Of a DNA stretch of 64,000 bases, positions 34,285 through 43,961 are shown one piece after another. The notes below the pieces were generated by a model, which was given only the letters and a program-made list of their open reading frames with translations, was not told the origin of the DNA and made no database searches. The translations under genes and the position numbers were made by a program. Origin of the DNA: DATJOJ01 sp035507035 (GTDB lineage Bacteria; Acidobacteriota; Terriglobia; Terriglobales; Acidobacteriaceae). The stretch lies in NCBI GenBank assembly GCA_035507035.1, contig DATJOJ010000007.1:115504-179503 (forward strand). Direction: 5' to 3'. Position 1 is the stretch's first letter. Every line of letters starts with the position of its first letter.

Positions 34285-35448
34285 ATGCATAAATCTGGCT
34301 ATGCGGTAGCTACCCATTTTCTGATTTGCTGGCTACTGGGTTCCTTTGCCATCGCCCAAACCAAACCTCGCGCTCGTGATCTCGGCGTTCCCTTCGACGG
34401 TAATCCCGGCCCGCTGAACGCTATCACCGACGTCAAGGGCGTGGAAGTCGGCTACACTACCCTGATTTCGGGGGAGGGCGCGTTGAAGGTCGGGGTGGGA
34501 CCAGTTCGCACCGGCGTAACCGCCATTCTGCCGCGGGGAAAAAACTCCAACGACTCCGTCTTCGCCGGATGGTTCAGCCTCAACGGCAATGGCGAAATGA
34601 CCGGAACAACTTGGGTCGAAGATTCCGGATTTCTCGACGGGCCGGTGATGATCACGAATACTCATAGCGTCGGCGTGGTTCGCGATGCAGTCATTGCTTG
34701 GAAAATCAAGCATGGCCAACCCGATCAGGAGGGTTATTGGTGGTCTTTACCAGTGGTAGCCGAAAACTGGGATGGCTATTTAAACGACGTAAACGGCTTT
34801 CACGTAAAACCTGAAGACGCCTGGCATGCCTTGGATACGGCCAACACCGGGCCAGTCGAAGAGGGCAGCGTGGGAGGCGGCACCGGAATGGTCTGCAACG
34901 AATTCAAGGGCGGAATCGGAAGCTCTTCCCGCGTTGTGGATGCCAAATACGGTGGCTACACCGTCGGTGTGCTCGTACAGTGCAACTACGGCGTGCGAAG
35001 CCAGCTTCGCATTGCCGGTGTGCCTGTTGGCAAAGAGATTCCGGAGCACGCCGTCTTTCCAGAAGAAGATGTGGGATCAATCGTCGTAGTCGTCGCCACC
35101 AATGCTCCGCTCATCTCCACCCAGTTGAAACGGGTAGCCAAACATGTGTCATTAGGCTTGGCCCGCGACGGCGGCTATTCTGGTGACGGCTCCGGTGACA
35201 TTTTTATCGCGTTCTCCACCGCCAATCCCGGGGCTGCGAATCCCAGTGGTATTCGGCAAATCGCGATGTTGCCCAACGACCAACTCGATCCCATCTTTCT
35301 GGCCACGGTTCAAGCCACCGAGGAAGCAGTGGTCAATGCTATGGTCGCGGCGGAAACCATGACCGGCGTCGACAATCACACGATCTACGCCCTGCCGCAT
35401 GATCGTCTGCGGGAAGTGCTGAAGAAATACAACCGGCTGACGAAATAA
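34285..35448 (+). CDS. P1-family (DmpA-like) aminopeptidase, secreted
   Basis: A 387-residue protein from the ATG with GGAGG upstream. After a signal peptide (HFLICWLLGSFAIAQ), the sequence matches the P1 family of self-cleaving N-terminal serine peptidases: GGGTGMVCNEFKGG and the cleavage site GIGSSS, where the chain is expected to split before the first serine to give alpha and beta subunits. Family members are D- or L-aminopeptidases, some acting on beta-peptides. Substrate is not predictable. It is secreted, unlike many homologues. Confidence 0.9.
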   Translation: MHKSGYAVATHFLICWLLGSFAIAQTKPRARDLGVPFDGNPGPLNAITDVKGVEVGYTTLISGEGALKVGVGPVRTGVTAILPRGKNSNDSVFAGWFSLNGNGEMTGTTWVEDSGFLDGPVMITNTHSVGVVRDAVIAWKIKHGQPDQEGYWWSLPVVAENWDGYLNDVNGFHVKPEDAWHALDTANTGPVEEGSVGGGTGMVCNEFKGGIGSSSRVVDAKYGGYTVGVLVQCNYGVRSQLRIAGVPVGKEIPEHAVFPEEDVGSIVVVVATNAPLISTQLKRVAKHVSLGLARDGGYSGDGSGDIFIAFSTANPGAANPSGIRQIAMLPNDQLDPIFLATVQATEEAVVNAMVAAETMTGVDNHTIYALPHDRLREVLKKYNRLTK

Positions 35449-35454
35449 TCGGGC

Positions 35455-37395
35455 TCACGTCCCAGCACTTTGCCCTTTGGCTTTCAAACTTTCGAATGGC
35501 CCTGCCGATCTGTCCTCACTGGCAACCAGCAAACGCTCCACCGCCTCGGGATCCACCGGTCTGGAAAAGAAATAGCCCTGGCCAAATTCACATCCCAACC
35601 TTTTCAGGTGCTCGAGATGAGCGTTCGTCTCAACCCCCTCCGCGATCACTTGCAGATTCACGGTATGCGCAAACTCAATAATCAATCTTGCAATCTGTCG
35701 CGCTTCTGCATCGCTGTCCATGTGGGATACGAAAGAGCGGTCGATCTTCAAGACATCGACCGGAAACCGCCGCAAGCGGCTGAGTGATGAATGTCCGGTT
35801 CCAAAATCATCGAGGCACACACCAGCGCCTAAGTTCTTAAGTTGCCACAAAACCTGGTTCGTTCTTGCCGGATCCGCCATCGCCACGCTCTCCGTGATCT
35901 CCAGATGCAGTCGCCGAGGGTCGATGCCAGTGTCTTCCAGAACCTCCTTAATGTCATTCACAAGCTCGGAATGCGCGAACTGTTTCGGCGAAACATTGAC
36001 CGTCACGTTCAGTGCCGGATCTCGCGGATACCTCGCCTGCCAGCGTTGCGCCTGCTGGCAAGCCTCGCGCAGAATCCATTTCCCCAAAGGAACAATCAAG
36101 CCCGCGGTTTCGGCCACCCCGATGAACGTATCCGGAGACGCCAGACAATCGGGCGAACGCCGCCATCGCACCAAGGCTTCAAAACCCACAATGCTGCCAC
36201 TCTCGAGTTGTACGATCGGTTGATAGTGAACCCGGAAATCCTGTTCGTCGACCGCTCGCCGCAAGTCGTTTTCCAGGTTGAGTAACTTGACTGCCTTGGT
36301 GTGCATCTCTTCATCGAAAAACTCGCAGCGCGATTTTCCCAACGTCTTCGCCCGGTACATCGCAATATCCGCATCGCGCAGTAACTCCTCGGCTCTCGCT
36401 CGCGACGTCGTACTCAGCGCAATGCCGATGCTCGCAGAGATGAATACCTCTCGTCCCTCGACCACAAAAATGCCGAGTGCATCCTGAATGCGGTTCGCCA
36501 CCCGCATCGCATCACTCGGGTCCTGTATCGACCCGATCAGGATGGTGAACTCATCTCCACCTAATCGCGCCAGCACCTCGTCGCCTTTATGGTAGGTTTC
36601 GTTCTCCTTGCCGGAAGGCCGTGACAGCGTATCTTCAAACCGCAGGCAGTTTGCCAGCCGGTGCGCAATCTCGACGAGAATCTCGTCCCCCACGCTGTGT
36701 CCCAGGGTGTCATTGAATACTTTGAAACCATCAATATCCACGAACAACACCGCGAACTTATAGTTCGGATTTCTCTTCGCCCGCTCGAAAGCGCGCTGCA
36801 ATCGATCCAGAAACAGCGTACGATTCGGCAAATCCGTCAATCCGTCGTGCTGGGCATTATGTTTTAATTTTTCTTCCGCTTGCTTTCTCTCCGTGATGTC
36901 GCGGTTCACAATGACGAGCTTCTCTACTTCCCCTTTCTCATTGCGAATGGCGCTGGCCGTCGATTCCAGCGTCAGCCAATGCCCATCCTTGTGCCGGATG
37001 CGGTATTCCAGCCGGTTCCCCACGCCTGTGATCCGCGCTTCCTGTGCCGCGGCCATGACTCTCTGTATGTCGTCGGGATGAATCTGTTGATAGGCCGATG
37101 TGACCGCCAGCTCTTTCGCCGAGTAGCCCAGCACTTTTTCATACGCCGGACTGTTGTACAGCCGTTTACCGCTCACATCTACCAAGGCAATCATGTCCGC
37201 GGCATTTTCGCTGATCAGCCGAAACAACTCCTCCCGTTGGTGCAATTTCCGCCTCAAATGCTCCATACGAAGGTGCTGGTAGGCTACGAAAATGGGCACC
37301 AGACAGAGCAACCAAAAAGCGGCTTCGGCAACCTGGTGAAGGACAGGGGCTATGACGACAATTGAGGATAGTTGACCCGCAGACAGTACACCCAT
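35455..37395 (-). CDS. PAS-GGDEF-EAL cyclic-di-GMP enzyme
   Basis: A 646-residue membrane protein. One N-terminal hydrophobic region (about residues 8-40) is followed by a PAS domain, a GGDEF domain with intact LARLGGDEF, and an EAL domain with EALVRW, the metal-binding stretch DDFGTGHSSL and IAEGVET. Both catalytic motifs look complete. The RxxD inhibition site upstream of GGDEF is degenerate (HKGD), so product feedback is probably lost. The GGDEF domain has a short insertion (SRPSGKENET) before the motif. Net synthesis or breakdown cannot be told. Confidence 0.93.
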   Translation of the reverse strand: MGVLSAGQLSSIVVIAPVLHQVAEAAFWLLCLVPIFVAYQHLRMEHLRRKLHQREELFRLISENAADMIALVDVSGKRLYNSPAYEKVLGYSAKELAVTSAYQQIHPDDIQRVMAAAQEARITGVGNRLEYRIRHKDGHWLTLESTASAIRNEKGEVEKLVIVNRDITERKQAEEKLKHNAQHDGLTDLPNRTLFLDRLQRAFERAKRNPNYKFAVLFVDIDGFKVFNDTLGHSVGDEILVEIAHRLANCLRFEDTLSRPSGKENETYHKGDEVLARLGGDEFTILIGSIQDPSDAMRVANRIQDALGIFVVEGREVFISASIGIALSTTSRARAEELLRDADIAMYRAKTLGKSRCEFFDEEMHTKAVKLLNLENDLRRAVDEQDFRVHYQPIVQLESGSIVGFEALVRWRRSPDCLASPDTFIGVAETAGLIVPLGKWILREACQQAQRWQARYPRDPALNVTVNVSPKQFAHSELVNDIKEVLEDTGIDPRRLHLEITESVAMADPARTNQVLWQLKNLGAGVCLDDFGTGHSSLSRLRRFPVDVLKIDRSFVSHMDSDAEARQIARLIIEFAHTVNLQVIAEGVETNAHLEHLKRLGCEFGQGYFFSRPVDPEAVERLLVASEDRSAGPFESLKAKGQSAGT

Positions 37396-37488
37396 CAGCG
37401 TTCACATCGGCGGGGGAAACCGAGGATTCAGGGTTTTTGCGGAAGGGATGAATCGCAGGTAACCACAAACCCAATCTTTCGTGCCTGG

Positions 37489-38238
37489 CTAGTAAATTGT
37501 GTATCCGGCCGCCGGAACCCGCACATCCGGCTTCGTTGCCATCAGCAGCAGTGCGCCCATGCGCTTGAAAGCCCGCAGATCTTCGAGGCTATTGAATGAT
37601 TTGGTCTTGTAGTCATCGGGCGTCGGTGTGTCGTCCGGAACGCGCTTCGCTTCCACATTCTCAAACGCATGCCGCTGCAGCAACCCGATGTATTCCGCTT
37701 CGGACCGCACATGCACCGGCACCTTCAGCTTGTCGACCCATTGCAGCGAATAAGGATTGTCCTTGTACAAATTAATCAAGATAAACAGCCGCCCGTGCGG
37801 CGCCATCACGCGAAAAAGCTCCGCCAACGCTCGTTCTTGATCCGGATAGTAATAAAACGACTCGACCGAGAGCACCTTATCGAAGAAATTTTCTTCCCAC
37901 GGAATCTGCTGCGCCGATCCCCAGACATACAGAATATTGTCAAAATCCTTCGAGGCTTCCCGTGCATGCCGAATCATCTCGTCCGACACATCCAGCCCCA
38001 CCACCTGCCCGAAACCCTCCGGGCCTTCGCCCACGATCCGCGCCAGCAGCCGCGTAGCCCACCCTGCGCCACATCCCAGATCTAGCACCCGCTCTCCCGG
38101 CCGCAGCCCCATCAGACGAATGGTTTTCTCGGTGATATCGAGGTGATGGCTTTCCATCTTCTCGCCCTCACCTTCATGGGCCCAGCGGTTGAATTCGGTT
38201 TGTAGACGCTCGTCAGGAGATTGGGATTTTTCAGGCAT
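37489..38238 (-). CDS. UbiE-like SAM-dependent methyltransferase
   Basis: A 249-residue methyltransferase with motif I VLDLGCGAGWATRLLA, motif II QVVGLDVSDEMI and post-I LYVWGSAQQIPW, as in the UbiE/sterol methyltransferase group. Start ATG has GGAGGAATTC directly upstream. Substrate unknown. It lies between the GGDEF/EAL gene and the permease cluster with no functional link seen. Confidence 0.86.
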   Translation of the reverse strand: MPEKSQSPDERLQTEFNRWAHEGEGEKMESHHLDITEKTIRLMGLRPGERVLDLGCGAGWATRLLARIVGEGPEGFGQVVGLDVSDEMIRHAREASKDFDNILYVWGSAQQIPWEENFFDKVLSVESFYYYPDQERALAELFRVMAPHGRLFILINLYKDNPYSLQWVDKLKVPVHVRSEAEYIGLLQRHAFENVEAKRVPDDTPTPDDYKTKSFNSLEDLRAFKRMGALLLMATKPDVRVPAAGYTIY

Positions 38239-38338
38239 GAATTCCTCCGTAATTCTCTGCTGGCCTCTGTGTCCCCTGTGTTTGGATTCCGCAGAGGCCT
38301 ACTCACCCCACCAAACCTATGCTACAGTTGCTTCCCGC

Positions 38339-38506
38339 ATGGCTTCAAATCCGCAACCACCGCCGGAACCCTCCCCGGTCATCCTTTACTGTCCGAGGTG
38401 CGGTGTCGAAGTCGCCGATCCTCTAACTTGCGGCGATTGCTCTGCCATTATCTGCCGCCGCTGTGGCACTCCCCTCGAATCGCCTGACGAATTGGGAATC
38501 GGATAG
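38339..38506 (+). CDS. Small double zinc-ribbon protein
   Basis: A 55-residue protein with three CxxC pairs (CPRCG, CGDC, CRRCG), which would bind one or two zinc ions. It starts at an ATG in the longer open frame; the ribosome site is weak. It ends three bases before the downstream amino-acid permease start, so the two are probably co-transcribed. Function unknown; such ribbons often regulate or scaffold a partner. Confidence 0.6.
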   Translation: MASNPQPPPEPSPVILYCPRCGVEVADPLTCGDCSAIICRRCGTPLESPDELGIG

Positions 38507-38509
38507 CTC

Positions 38510-39928
38510 ATGGCCACCACAACCGTCTCCACGACTCCGTCCCTCGCTGCAGAATCCCGGCCCACCCTGGTTCGCGGCCTCTCGCTGCTGGATACGGTTT
38601 TGCTGCTCGTCGGCGGCGTCATCGGTTCATCCATTTTTCTTACTGCCAAAGACATAGCCGGCCCTCTGCCGCATCCCGTCTTGTTTCTTCTGGTCTGGGT
38701 CCTCGGCGCTGTCATTTCTCTGTTTGCCTGTTTTGCTTTTTCAGAATTGGCTGCCATGTTTCCGCACTCCGGCGGCCAATACGTCTACATGCGCGAAGCG
38801 TACGGCGATTTCCCGGCATTTCTCTACGGCTGGATGATGTTCGCCGTCGGCAATTGCGGTGCCATCGCGGCTTTGGCGGTCGGCGCAGCCGCCTACCTCG
38901 GCGCCATCGTTCCCACCATTTCGCAACAGCACGTTGTCCTTTCCCTGGCCGGCGTCACACTGACTCGCGCGCACCTGGTCGCACTCCTCATGATCGCCGG
39001 GGTGACTGGGATCAATATCGTCGGCCTGCGCCCCGGCGCATTGCTGCAAAACGCCGCCACCTGGGCTAAATTTTGCGCGATCGCGGCTTTCGTTGTATTG
39101 GGATTCGCCGTCGGCAAAGGCGATTGGCATCATCTCACCGCGAGTCCTCCCAACGGTTTGATGATGGGTGCGAGCTCGACCCAGCTTCTTTCCGCCTTCG
39201 GAGTCGCGCTCATCGCGGTTTTCTGGGCTTACGACGGGTGGGTCTACGTCACCTGGGTGAGCGACGAAGTCAAGGAACCGCGCCGCAATCTTCCGCTCGC
39301 CATGGTGGTCGGCACATTGATCGTTGCCGTCGTCTACATCGCCATGAACACCGCCTACCTGTACGCTATGCCGATCGGCGAAATTACCCAACACGAGACC
39401 ATCGCGCACGACGTTGCTATAGCGCTTTTTTCGCCCGCCGCTGCGACTTGGCTCTCCGCGCTCATCGCGCTCTCCATTTTCGGTGCGCTCGCCTGTGCAA
39501 TCCTTGCCTGCCCACGTATTTATTACGCCATGGCCCTTGACGGCCTTTTCTTCCGCCGCATGGGTGAAGTTCATCCCAAGTGGCGCACCCCGGCGTTCGC
39601 CTTGATTGGCCAGGCAATTTGGGCAAGCATCCTGACCCTCAGCGGCCGCTACGATCAGCTTTACACCTACGTGATGTTCGGCATGATTCTGTCTTATACC
39701 TTGACCGTTGTGGGATTATTCATCCTGCGTCGCACACGTCCGGACGCTCCGCGTCCCTATCGCTGCACCGGATATCCCTGGCTTCCGGCAATTTACGTTT
39801 TGGTCGCGGGTGCGTGGACCTTGAACACGGTTTTCACTCGTCCCAAAGAAGCCCTCGCCGGAATGGCCATCATCCTCGTTGGCGTGCCGCATTATTGGTA
39901 TTGGAAGCGCACTGCGAAGCGTTCTTAA
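38510..39928 (+). CDS. APC-family amino acid permease
   Basis: A 472-residue transporter with about twelve membrane helices. The first helix holds LLVGGVIGSSIFL, the glycine-rich substrate-binding break of the APC/LAT fold, and the FSELAAMFPHSGGQYVY stretch is typical of L-type amino acid transporters. The likely substrate is an amino acid, identity unknown. It is preceded by a zinc-ribbon gene by three bases and followed by a second, distinct APC permease. Confidence 0.9.
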   Translation: MATTTVSTTPSLAAESRPTLVRGLSLLDTVLLLVGGVIGSSIFLTAKDIAGPLPHPVLFLLVWVLGAVISLFACFAFSELAAMFPHSGGQYVYMREAYGDFPAFLYGWMMFAVGNCGAIAALAVGAAAYLGAIVPTISQQHVVLSLAGVTLTRAHLVALLMIAGVTGINIVGLRPGALLQNAATWAKFCAIAAFVVLGFAVGKGDWHHLTASPPNGLMMGASSTQLLSAFGVALIAVFWAYDGWVYVTWVSDEVKEPRRNLPLAMVVGTLIVAVVYIAMNTAYLYAMPIGEITQHETIAHDVAIALFSPAAATWLSALIALSIFGALACAILACPRIYYAMALDGLFFRRMGEVHPKWRTPAFALIGQAIWASILTLSGRYDQLYTYVMFGMILSYTLTVVGLFILRRTRPDAPRPYRCTGYPWLPAIYVLVAGAWTLNTVFTRPKEALAGMAIILVGVPHYWYWKRTAKRS

Positions 39929-40056
39929 CGCGAATTGACTCTGTGTTCCCCGTGCCCCTGTGTCAGATTTCGATTCCCCTGCGCGTTCTCCGCGCCCTCT
40001 GCGTTTAAATCCAGTCGCCTCTGTGTTCTCCGCGTTCTCTGTGTTTAAATAACGCC
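39929..40056. repeat. CTCTGTGTTC-type degenerate direct repeats
   Basis: The gap between the two permeases is made of related units: CTCTGTGTTCCCCGTG, CGTTCTCCGCGCCCTCTG and CTCTGTGTTCTCCGCG, each followed by TTTAAAT or similar. Related fragments occur near 32812, 38260 and 43979. Confidence 0.55.
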
Positions 40057-41508
40057 GTGTCAGACGGCGCCCAGACCGCGGCAACACTCGTCCCACTCGC
40101 CAGCGACGACCCCAACCGCCCCAAGCGCGTCATGGGCTTTCGTGACCTCGTCCTCTTTTACGTCGTCACCGGCATCAGCTTGCGCTGGATCGCCACTGCC
40201 GCTGCTGCCGGCCCCAGTTCCGTCATCATTTGGATCGGCGCCTGGCTCACGTTCTATACGCCGCTCGCGCTCTCGGTAATCGAGCTTTCCTCGCGTTATC
40301 CCGACGAAGGCGGACTCTACGTCTGGAGCAAGCACGCTTTCGGCGACTTTTTCGGATTCATCTCCGCCTGGACGTACTGGGCCAGCAATCTGCCTTACTT
40401 CCCTGCTGTACTTTACTTCGCCGCCAGCAATGCGCTTTTCATCCGCCAATCCGCCTGGGGACATCTGTCAAACAACGCGACGTTCTACATTGTTTTTTCT
40501 CTTCTCACGTTAACCGCCGCAACCGTGCTTAACCTCGTCGGCCTCGACGTCGGCAAGTGGCTGCACAATGTCGGCGCGCTCGCCATGTGGATTCCCGTCA
40601 TCATCATCATTGCGATGGGTGCGATCGCCTGGCATCGCTTCAGCCCCGCAACTTCGTTCACCGCTCACGCGATGACTCCGAGTCTTCACTTCAACGACAT
40701 CATTTTCTGGTCGCTGCTGACCTTCGCCTTTGGCGGCTGTGAAACCGCATCCTTCATGGGCGGGGAGATCAAGAACGCTCGCCGCATTCTGCCCTGGGGA
40801 TTGTTTGTCGCCGGGGTTACCGTCGCTCTCTGTTACATCCTCGGCACCGTCGGCGTCATGCTGGCGCTCCCACCATCCGAAGTCAGCAACCTGCAAGGCT
40901 TGATGCAAGCCATCTCCAAAACCGCCGGCCGCATCGGTTTCGATTCCATCATTCCCGTCGCGGCTTTCTTGATCGCGCTCAGCAATGTCGGCGCCGCCGG
41001 AGCCTATCTCGCCGCCGTCGCTCGCTTGCCATTTGTCGCCGGCATCGACCGCTTTCTGCCAAAGGCCTTCGGCACGCTGCATCCGCGATGGAAGACTCCT
41101 TGGGTCGCGCTTTTGGTCCAATTCGTCATCGGCGCATTGTTCATTTTTCTCGGGCAGGCCGGGACCACCGTCAAGGGCGCCTATGACGTCATGGCCAGCA
41201 TGACGGTGATCACCTATTTCATTCCGTATCTTTTTGTTTTCGCCGCCATGATCAAGTTGCAGAACGAACCCGCCGGGCCTCAAGTCATTCGCGTCCCCGG
41301 CGGAAAACCGGTCGCAACCTTAGTCGCCATCGTCGGCTTTCTCACAACAACCCTGACGATTCTCTTATCCCTCATCCCACAATCTGACGAGGTCAACAAG
41401 CCGCTGGCTGTATTGAAAGTCGTCGGAGGATCCATTGTGCTGATCGCAGTTGGAGCCTGGATCTACTGGTTCGGCAGACGCAAATCCCCAGCGGACGGGT
41501 CACTCTAA
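40057..41508 (+). CDS. APC-family permease (glutamate:GABA antiporter-like)
   Basis: A 483-residue transporter with about twelve helices, starting at a GTG. GFRDLVLFYVVTGISLRW in the first helix and YPDEGGLYVW in the second resemble the glutamate/GABA antiporter and APA groups more than the upstream permease does. It is on the same strand as that permease but separated by a repeat-rich gap. Substrate is unknown. Confidence 0.88.
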   Translation: MSDGAQTAATLVPLASDDPNRPKRVMGFRDLVLFYVVTGISLRWIATAAAAGPSSVIIWIGAWLTFYTPLALSVIELSSRYPDEGGLYVWSKHAFGDFFGFISAWTYWASNLPYFPAVLYFAASNALFIRQSAWGHLSNNATFYIVFSLLTLTAATVLNLVGLDVGKWLHNVGALAMWIPVIIIIAMGAIAWHRFSPATSFTAHAMTPSLHFNDIIFWSLLTFAFGGCETASFMGGEIKNARRILPWGLFVAGVTVALCYILGTVGVMLALPPSEVSNLQGLMQAISKTAGRIGFDSIIPVAAFLIALSNVGAAGAYLAAVARLPFVAGIDRFLPKAFGTLHPRWKTPWVALLVQFVIGALFIFLGQAGTTVKGAYDVMASMTVITYFIPYLFVFAAMIKLQNEPAGPQVIRVPGGKPVATLVAIVGFLTTTLTILLSLIPQSDEVNKPLAVLKVVGGSIVLIAVGAWIYWFGRRKSPADGSL

Positions 41509-41558
41509 CCTGCTGATTATTCGGAGATTACACTTCGTCTTAAATTCGGGTGTTTTTA

Positions 41559-41598
41559 ATGTTGCATATGCAACATTCATATGTTGTAATAGCAACAT
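41559..41598. promoter_or_regulatory. Twin 18-bp palindromic operators
   Basis: ATGTTGCATATGCAACAT (41559-41576) is a perfect palindrome, and ATGTTGTAATAGCAACAT (41581-41598) repeats its arms as ATGTTG-N6-CAACAT. Centres are 22 bp apart, two helix turns, so two dimers could sit on the same face. The sites end 13 bases before the nitroreductase ATG, where a repressor would block initiation. The MarR gene at the end of the same operon is the obvious candidate regulator. Confidence 0.75.
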
Positions 41599-41611
41599 AG
41601 GAAAAGAGATT

Positions 41612-42322
41612 ATGGACGCGATTCTCGATGCTATTTCCCGCCGACGAGCCATCAAGGTTTTTGAACCAGTTTCCATCCCGCTAACTGTGCGGGGCCAAAT
41701 CCTCGACGCTGCGAGGCTGGCTCCTTCCAGTTTCAATAGCCAGCCCTATCGCTTCTACTGGATCGAATCCAGCGCATCAAAAACGACCGCTGCACAGCTT
41801 TGCATGGGACAGATGCCGGCCAAGACAGCATCGGCCTTAGTCGTGGTTGTGGCCGACATCGGAGCGCTTGATCAGACCGCACAAAAGCAGTTGGCCTGGA
41901 TGCGGGAATCCGGCTTCAGCCGGCAGAAGATCTCCGATCAGGAGACGAAAGCCAAGATTGGCCGATGGCTTTTCATGCCAGGCTGGTTTGGAATCCTCGG
42001 CGCTATGAAGTGGCTACTCTTCCGTCTACTGAACGTATTCAAGACGATGGGAATGCCGCCAACCTCCCGCCGAAGCCAGTTCAAATGGGCAATGAAGAGC
42101 ACTTCGCTGGCATGCGAGAATCTCATGCTTGCCGCGGAAGCGCTGGGGTTCAACACCTGTCCGATGGAAGGCTTCGACGGGCGAAGGCTGGGTAAGTTTC
42201 TTGGACTTTCCCCCAAATGTCATGAGATTGTGATGGTGATCGCCATTGGCAAGAAGTCAACCCTCCACGTGGATGAACCACAGTGGCGAAGACCTCTTGA
42301 AGCAACGGTGACTGTCTTATGA
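41612..42322 (+). CDS. Nitroreductase-family protein
   Basis: A 236-residue FMN-type oxidoreductase. The start is the ATG with GGAAAAGAG upstream, immediately after the twin operators. DAISRRRAIKVFEP and LAPSSFNSQPYRFY are the N-terminal flavin-contacting motifs, and ENLMLAAEALGFNTCPMEGF is the usual C-terminal block. Family members reduce nitro groups, quinones or other electrophiles. The gene overlaps a MarR regulator gene (ATGA), so an autoregulated detoxification unit is likely. Confidence 0.9.
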   Translation: MDAILDAISRRRAIKVFEPVSIPLTVRGQILDAARLAPSSFNSQPYRFYWIESSASKTTAAQLCMGQMPAKTASALVVVVADIGALDQTAQKQLAWMRESGFSRQKISDQETKAKIGRWLFMPGWFGILGAMKWLLFRLLNVFKTMGMPPTSRRSQFKWAMKSTSLACENLMLAAEALGFNTCPMEGFDGRRLGKFLGLSPKCHEIVMVIAIGKKSTLHVDEPQWRRPLEATVTVL

Positions 42323-42753
42323 TCGTCCAAAAGCCGATTCCCGAAAACATTCTGCAGGATTCCGTGCTCGCCCACATCGCGGCCGCCTACTTCTCCGTTG
42401 CGAAAAAGCTGGAACGGAAGACTCGCTGTTCGGCCACGCGCGGGTTCATTCTGTCTACGCTGCGCGATGGGACGGAACTTAATCAGAACCAGATCGCCAC
42501 CCAACTCGGATTCGACCGCACGGTTGTGCATCGGTCGATCCAAACCATGGTGCACGACGGGTTGGTAGCGAGGAAGAAGGGGAAATCGGGCAGGGCCATT
42601 CTGATTCGGCTGACCGCGAAGGGCCAAAGGTATCGCGAGTTCCTGATCCAACAGCGCCGCTTAGCCGACGCCAAGCTCAGCGCAGAGATGAGCCCTCAGG
42701 AAAGGTCCACACTCGCACGTCTCTTGAAACTGATCGCTGAGTTGGATCTCTAA
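42319..42753 (+). CDS. MarR-family transcriptional regulator
   Basis: A 144-residue winged-helix protein. The recognition helix region reads NQNQIATQLGFDRTVVHRSIQTM and the wing GLVARKKGKSGRAILIRLT, typical of MarR. It overlaps the nitroreductase stop by four bases. It probably represses its own operon through the paired ATGTTG-N6-CAACAT palindromes upstream and is released by a ligand such as an electrophile or phenolic compound. This regulation is inferred from position and the symmetry of the sites. Confidence 0.88.
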   Translation: MIVQKPIPENILQDSVLAHIAAAYFSVAKKLERKTRCSATRGFILSTLRDGTELNQNQIATQLGFDRTVVHRSIQTMVHDGLVARKKGKSGRAILIRLTAKGQRYREFLIQQRRLADAKLSAEMSPQERSTLARLLKLIAELDL

Positions 42754-42764
42754 TCAGCCGCAAT

Positions 42765-43961
42765 TTATACCGGCACAGCTGTCTTTCTCTTCGGGTTGAA
42801 GAACGGCATCGGCACGATCTTCGCGCTCACTCTTTGCCGCACAGCTTCAATCGTGATCTCCATCTGTAGCTTTCTGCCGTGTTGCGAATGATCCGTCTCA
42901 ACCGACACCAGCGCAATCATCTTCTTCAGCACTGGAGACCACGTTGTGGTGGTGGCCTTCCCCACTTGCTTCTCGCCGCAATACACAGGCACGGCGACGC
43001 GCGAAGCCTGGGTCGGCGCGGCCGGCGTCAGGCCGAACTTTTCGTAACGCTCCTCGACTTCCGTCCAATCGATCTCAAGGCCAACGAACTGTCTGGCGAC
43101 ACCATCCTTCTGATCACGTTCCAGCGCCGCCTTGCCCACGAAATTCTCTTTGTTCAAATGCACCATCTTCCCGAAGCCAAGTTCGAACGGCGAATATTTC
43201 TGCGATGGAATCAGTGCCTTCTTGCTGCTCGTGTAATCGACCTCAATCAGCAACAATCCAGCTTCTACCCTCGCCACGTCCAAAGCCAGCATCCCCGCGG
43301 CGTGAATATCGAATTGCCGGCCTTTGACCATCAATTCATCCCAAACCTTGACCGCGTCGCTCCATGGCACCCAAATCTCATACCCCAGATCGCCGGTGTA
43401 TCCCGTGCGCGAAATATCCACTGGCACACCGCCAATTTTTCCGGAAGTCTTGCGGAAATATTTCAAGTTCGCGATATCCGCTTCTGCGACGGCTTTCAGC
43501 AGTTTTCCCGACGTCGGCCCCTGCAACGCCAGCGCAGCAACTTTCTCCGAAATGTCCTCGATCTGCACATCCATGTTGCTGGCGTTCTGCCGAAACCAGC
43601 GCAGGCTGGGATCAGCCGCTGTCCAGCGATACTTGCTTTCTTCCAGCCGCGTAATCGTTCCATCATCGATGACCTTGCCCTCTTCGTCGCACCAGCAGCA
43701 ATAAATCACCTGCCCGACCGCGACTTTGTTAATGTCACGAGTGATGACACGATTGACCAGCTTGGTCGCATCTTTTCCGCTAACCAGGTATTTGTAAAGC
43801 GGCGTAATATCGATCAGCGCGGCAGCGTTGCGAATCGCGTTGTACTCGTGGTCATGGTGCACCTCGTACACGCTGACCGTGTAATATCCCGACCACTCGC
43901 GGTAATTCAGGCTCTGGCAAAGCGCGAACGTTCTCTCGTGAAACGCAGTTCCAACCGGCAA
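42765..43961 (-). CDS. GcvT-family aminomethyltransferase-like protein
   Basis: A 398-residue tetrahydrofolate-dependent protein related to the glycine-cleavage T protein. AALIDITPLYKYLVSGKDA and GYTGDLGYEIWVP are family signatures, and the C-terminal domain is of the GCV_T_C type. The sequence is somewhat divergent from GcvT, and other subfamilies (dimethylsulfoniopropionate demethylase, sarcosine oxidase and dimethylglycine dehydrogenase domains) use the same fold. The start is TTG with GAGG further upstream. It is not next to gcvH or gcvP. Function as an authentic T protein is therefore unsure. Confidence 0.82.
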   Translation of the reverse strand: MPVGTAFHERTFALCQSLNYREWSGYYTVSVYEVHHDHEYNAIRNAAALIDITPLYKYLVSGKDATKLVNRVITRDINKVAVGQVIYCCWCDEEGKVIDDGTITRLEESKYRWTAADPSLRWFRQNASNMDVQIEDISEKVAALALQGPTSGKLLKAVAEADIANLKYFRKTSGKIGGVPVDISRTGYTGDLGYEIWVPWSDAVKVWDELMVKGRQFDIHAAGMLALDVARVEAGLLLIEVDYTSSKKALIPSQKYSPFELGFGKMVHLNKENFVGKAALERDQKDGVARQFVGLEIDWTEVEERYEKFGLTPAAPTQASRVAVPVYCGEKQVGKATTTTWSPVLKKMIALVSVETDHSQHGRKLQMEITIEAVRQRVSAKIVPMPFFNPKRKTAVPV

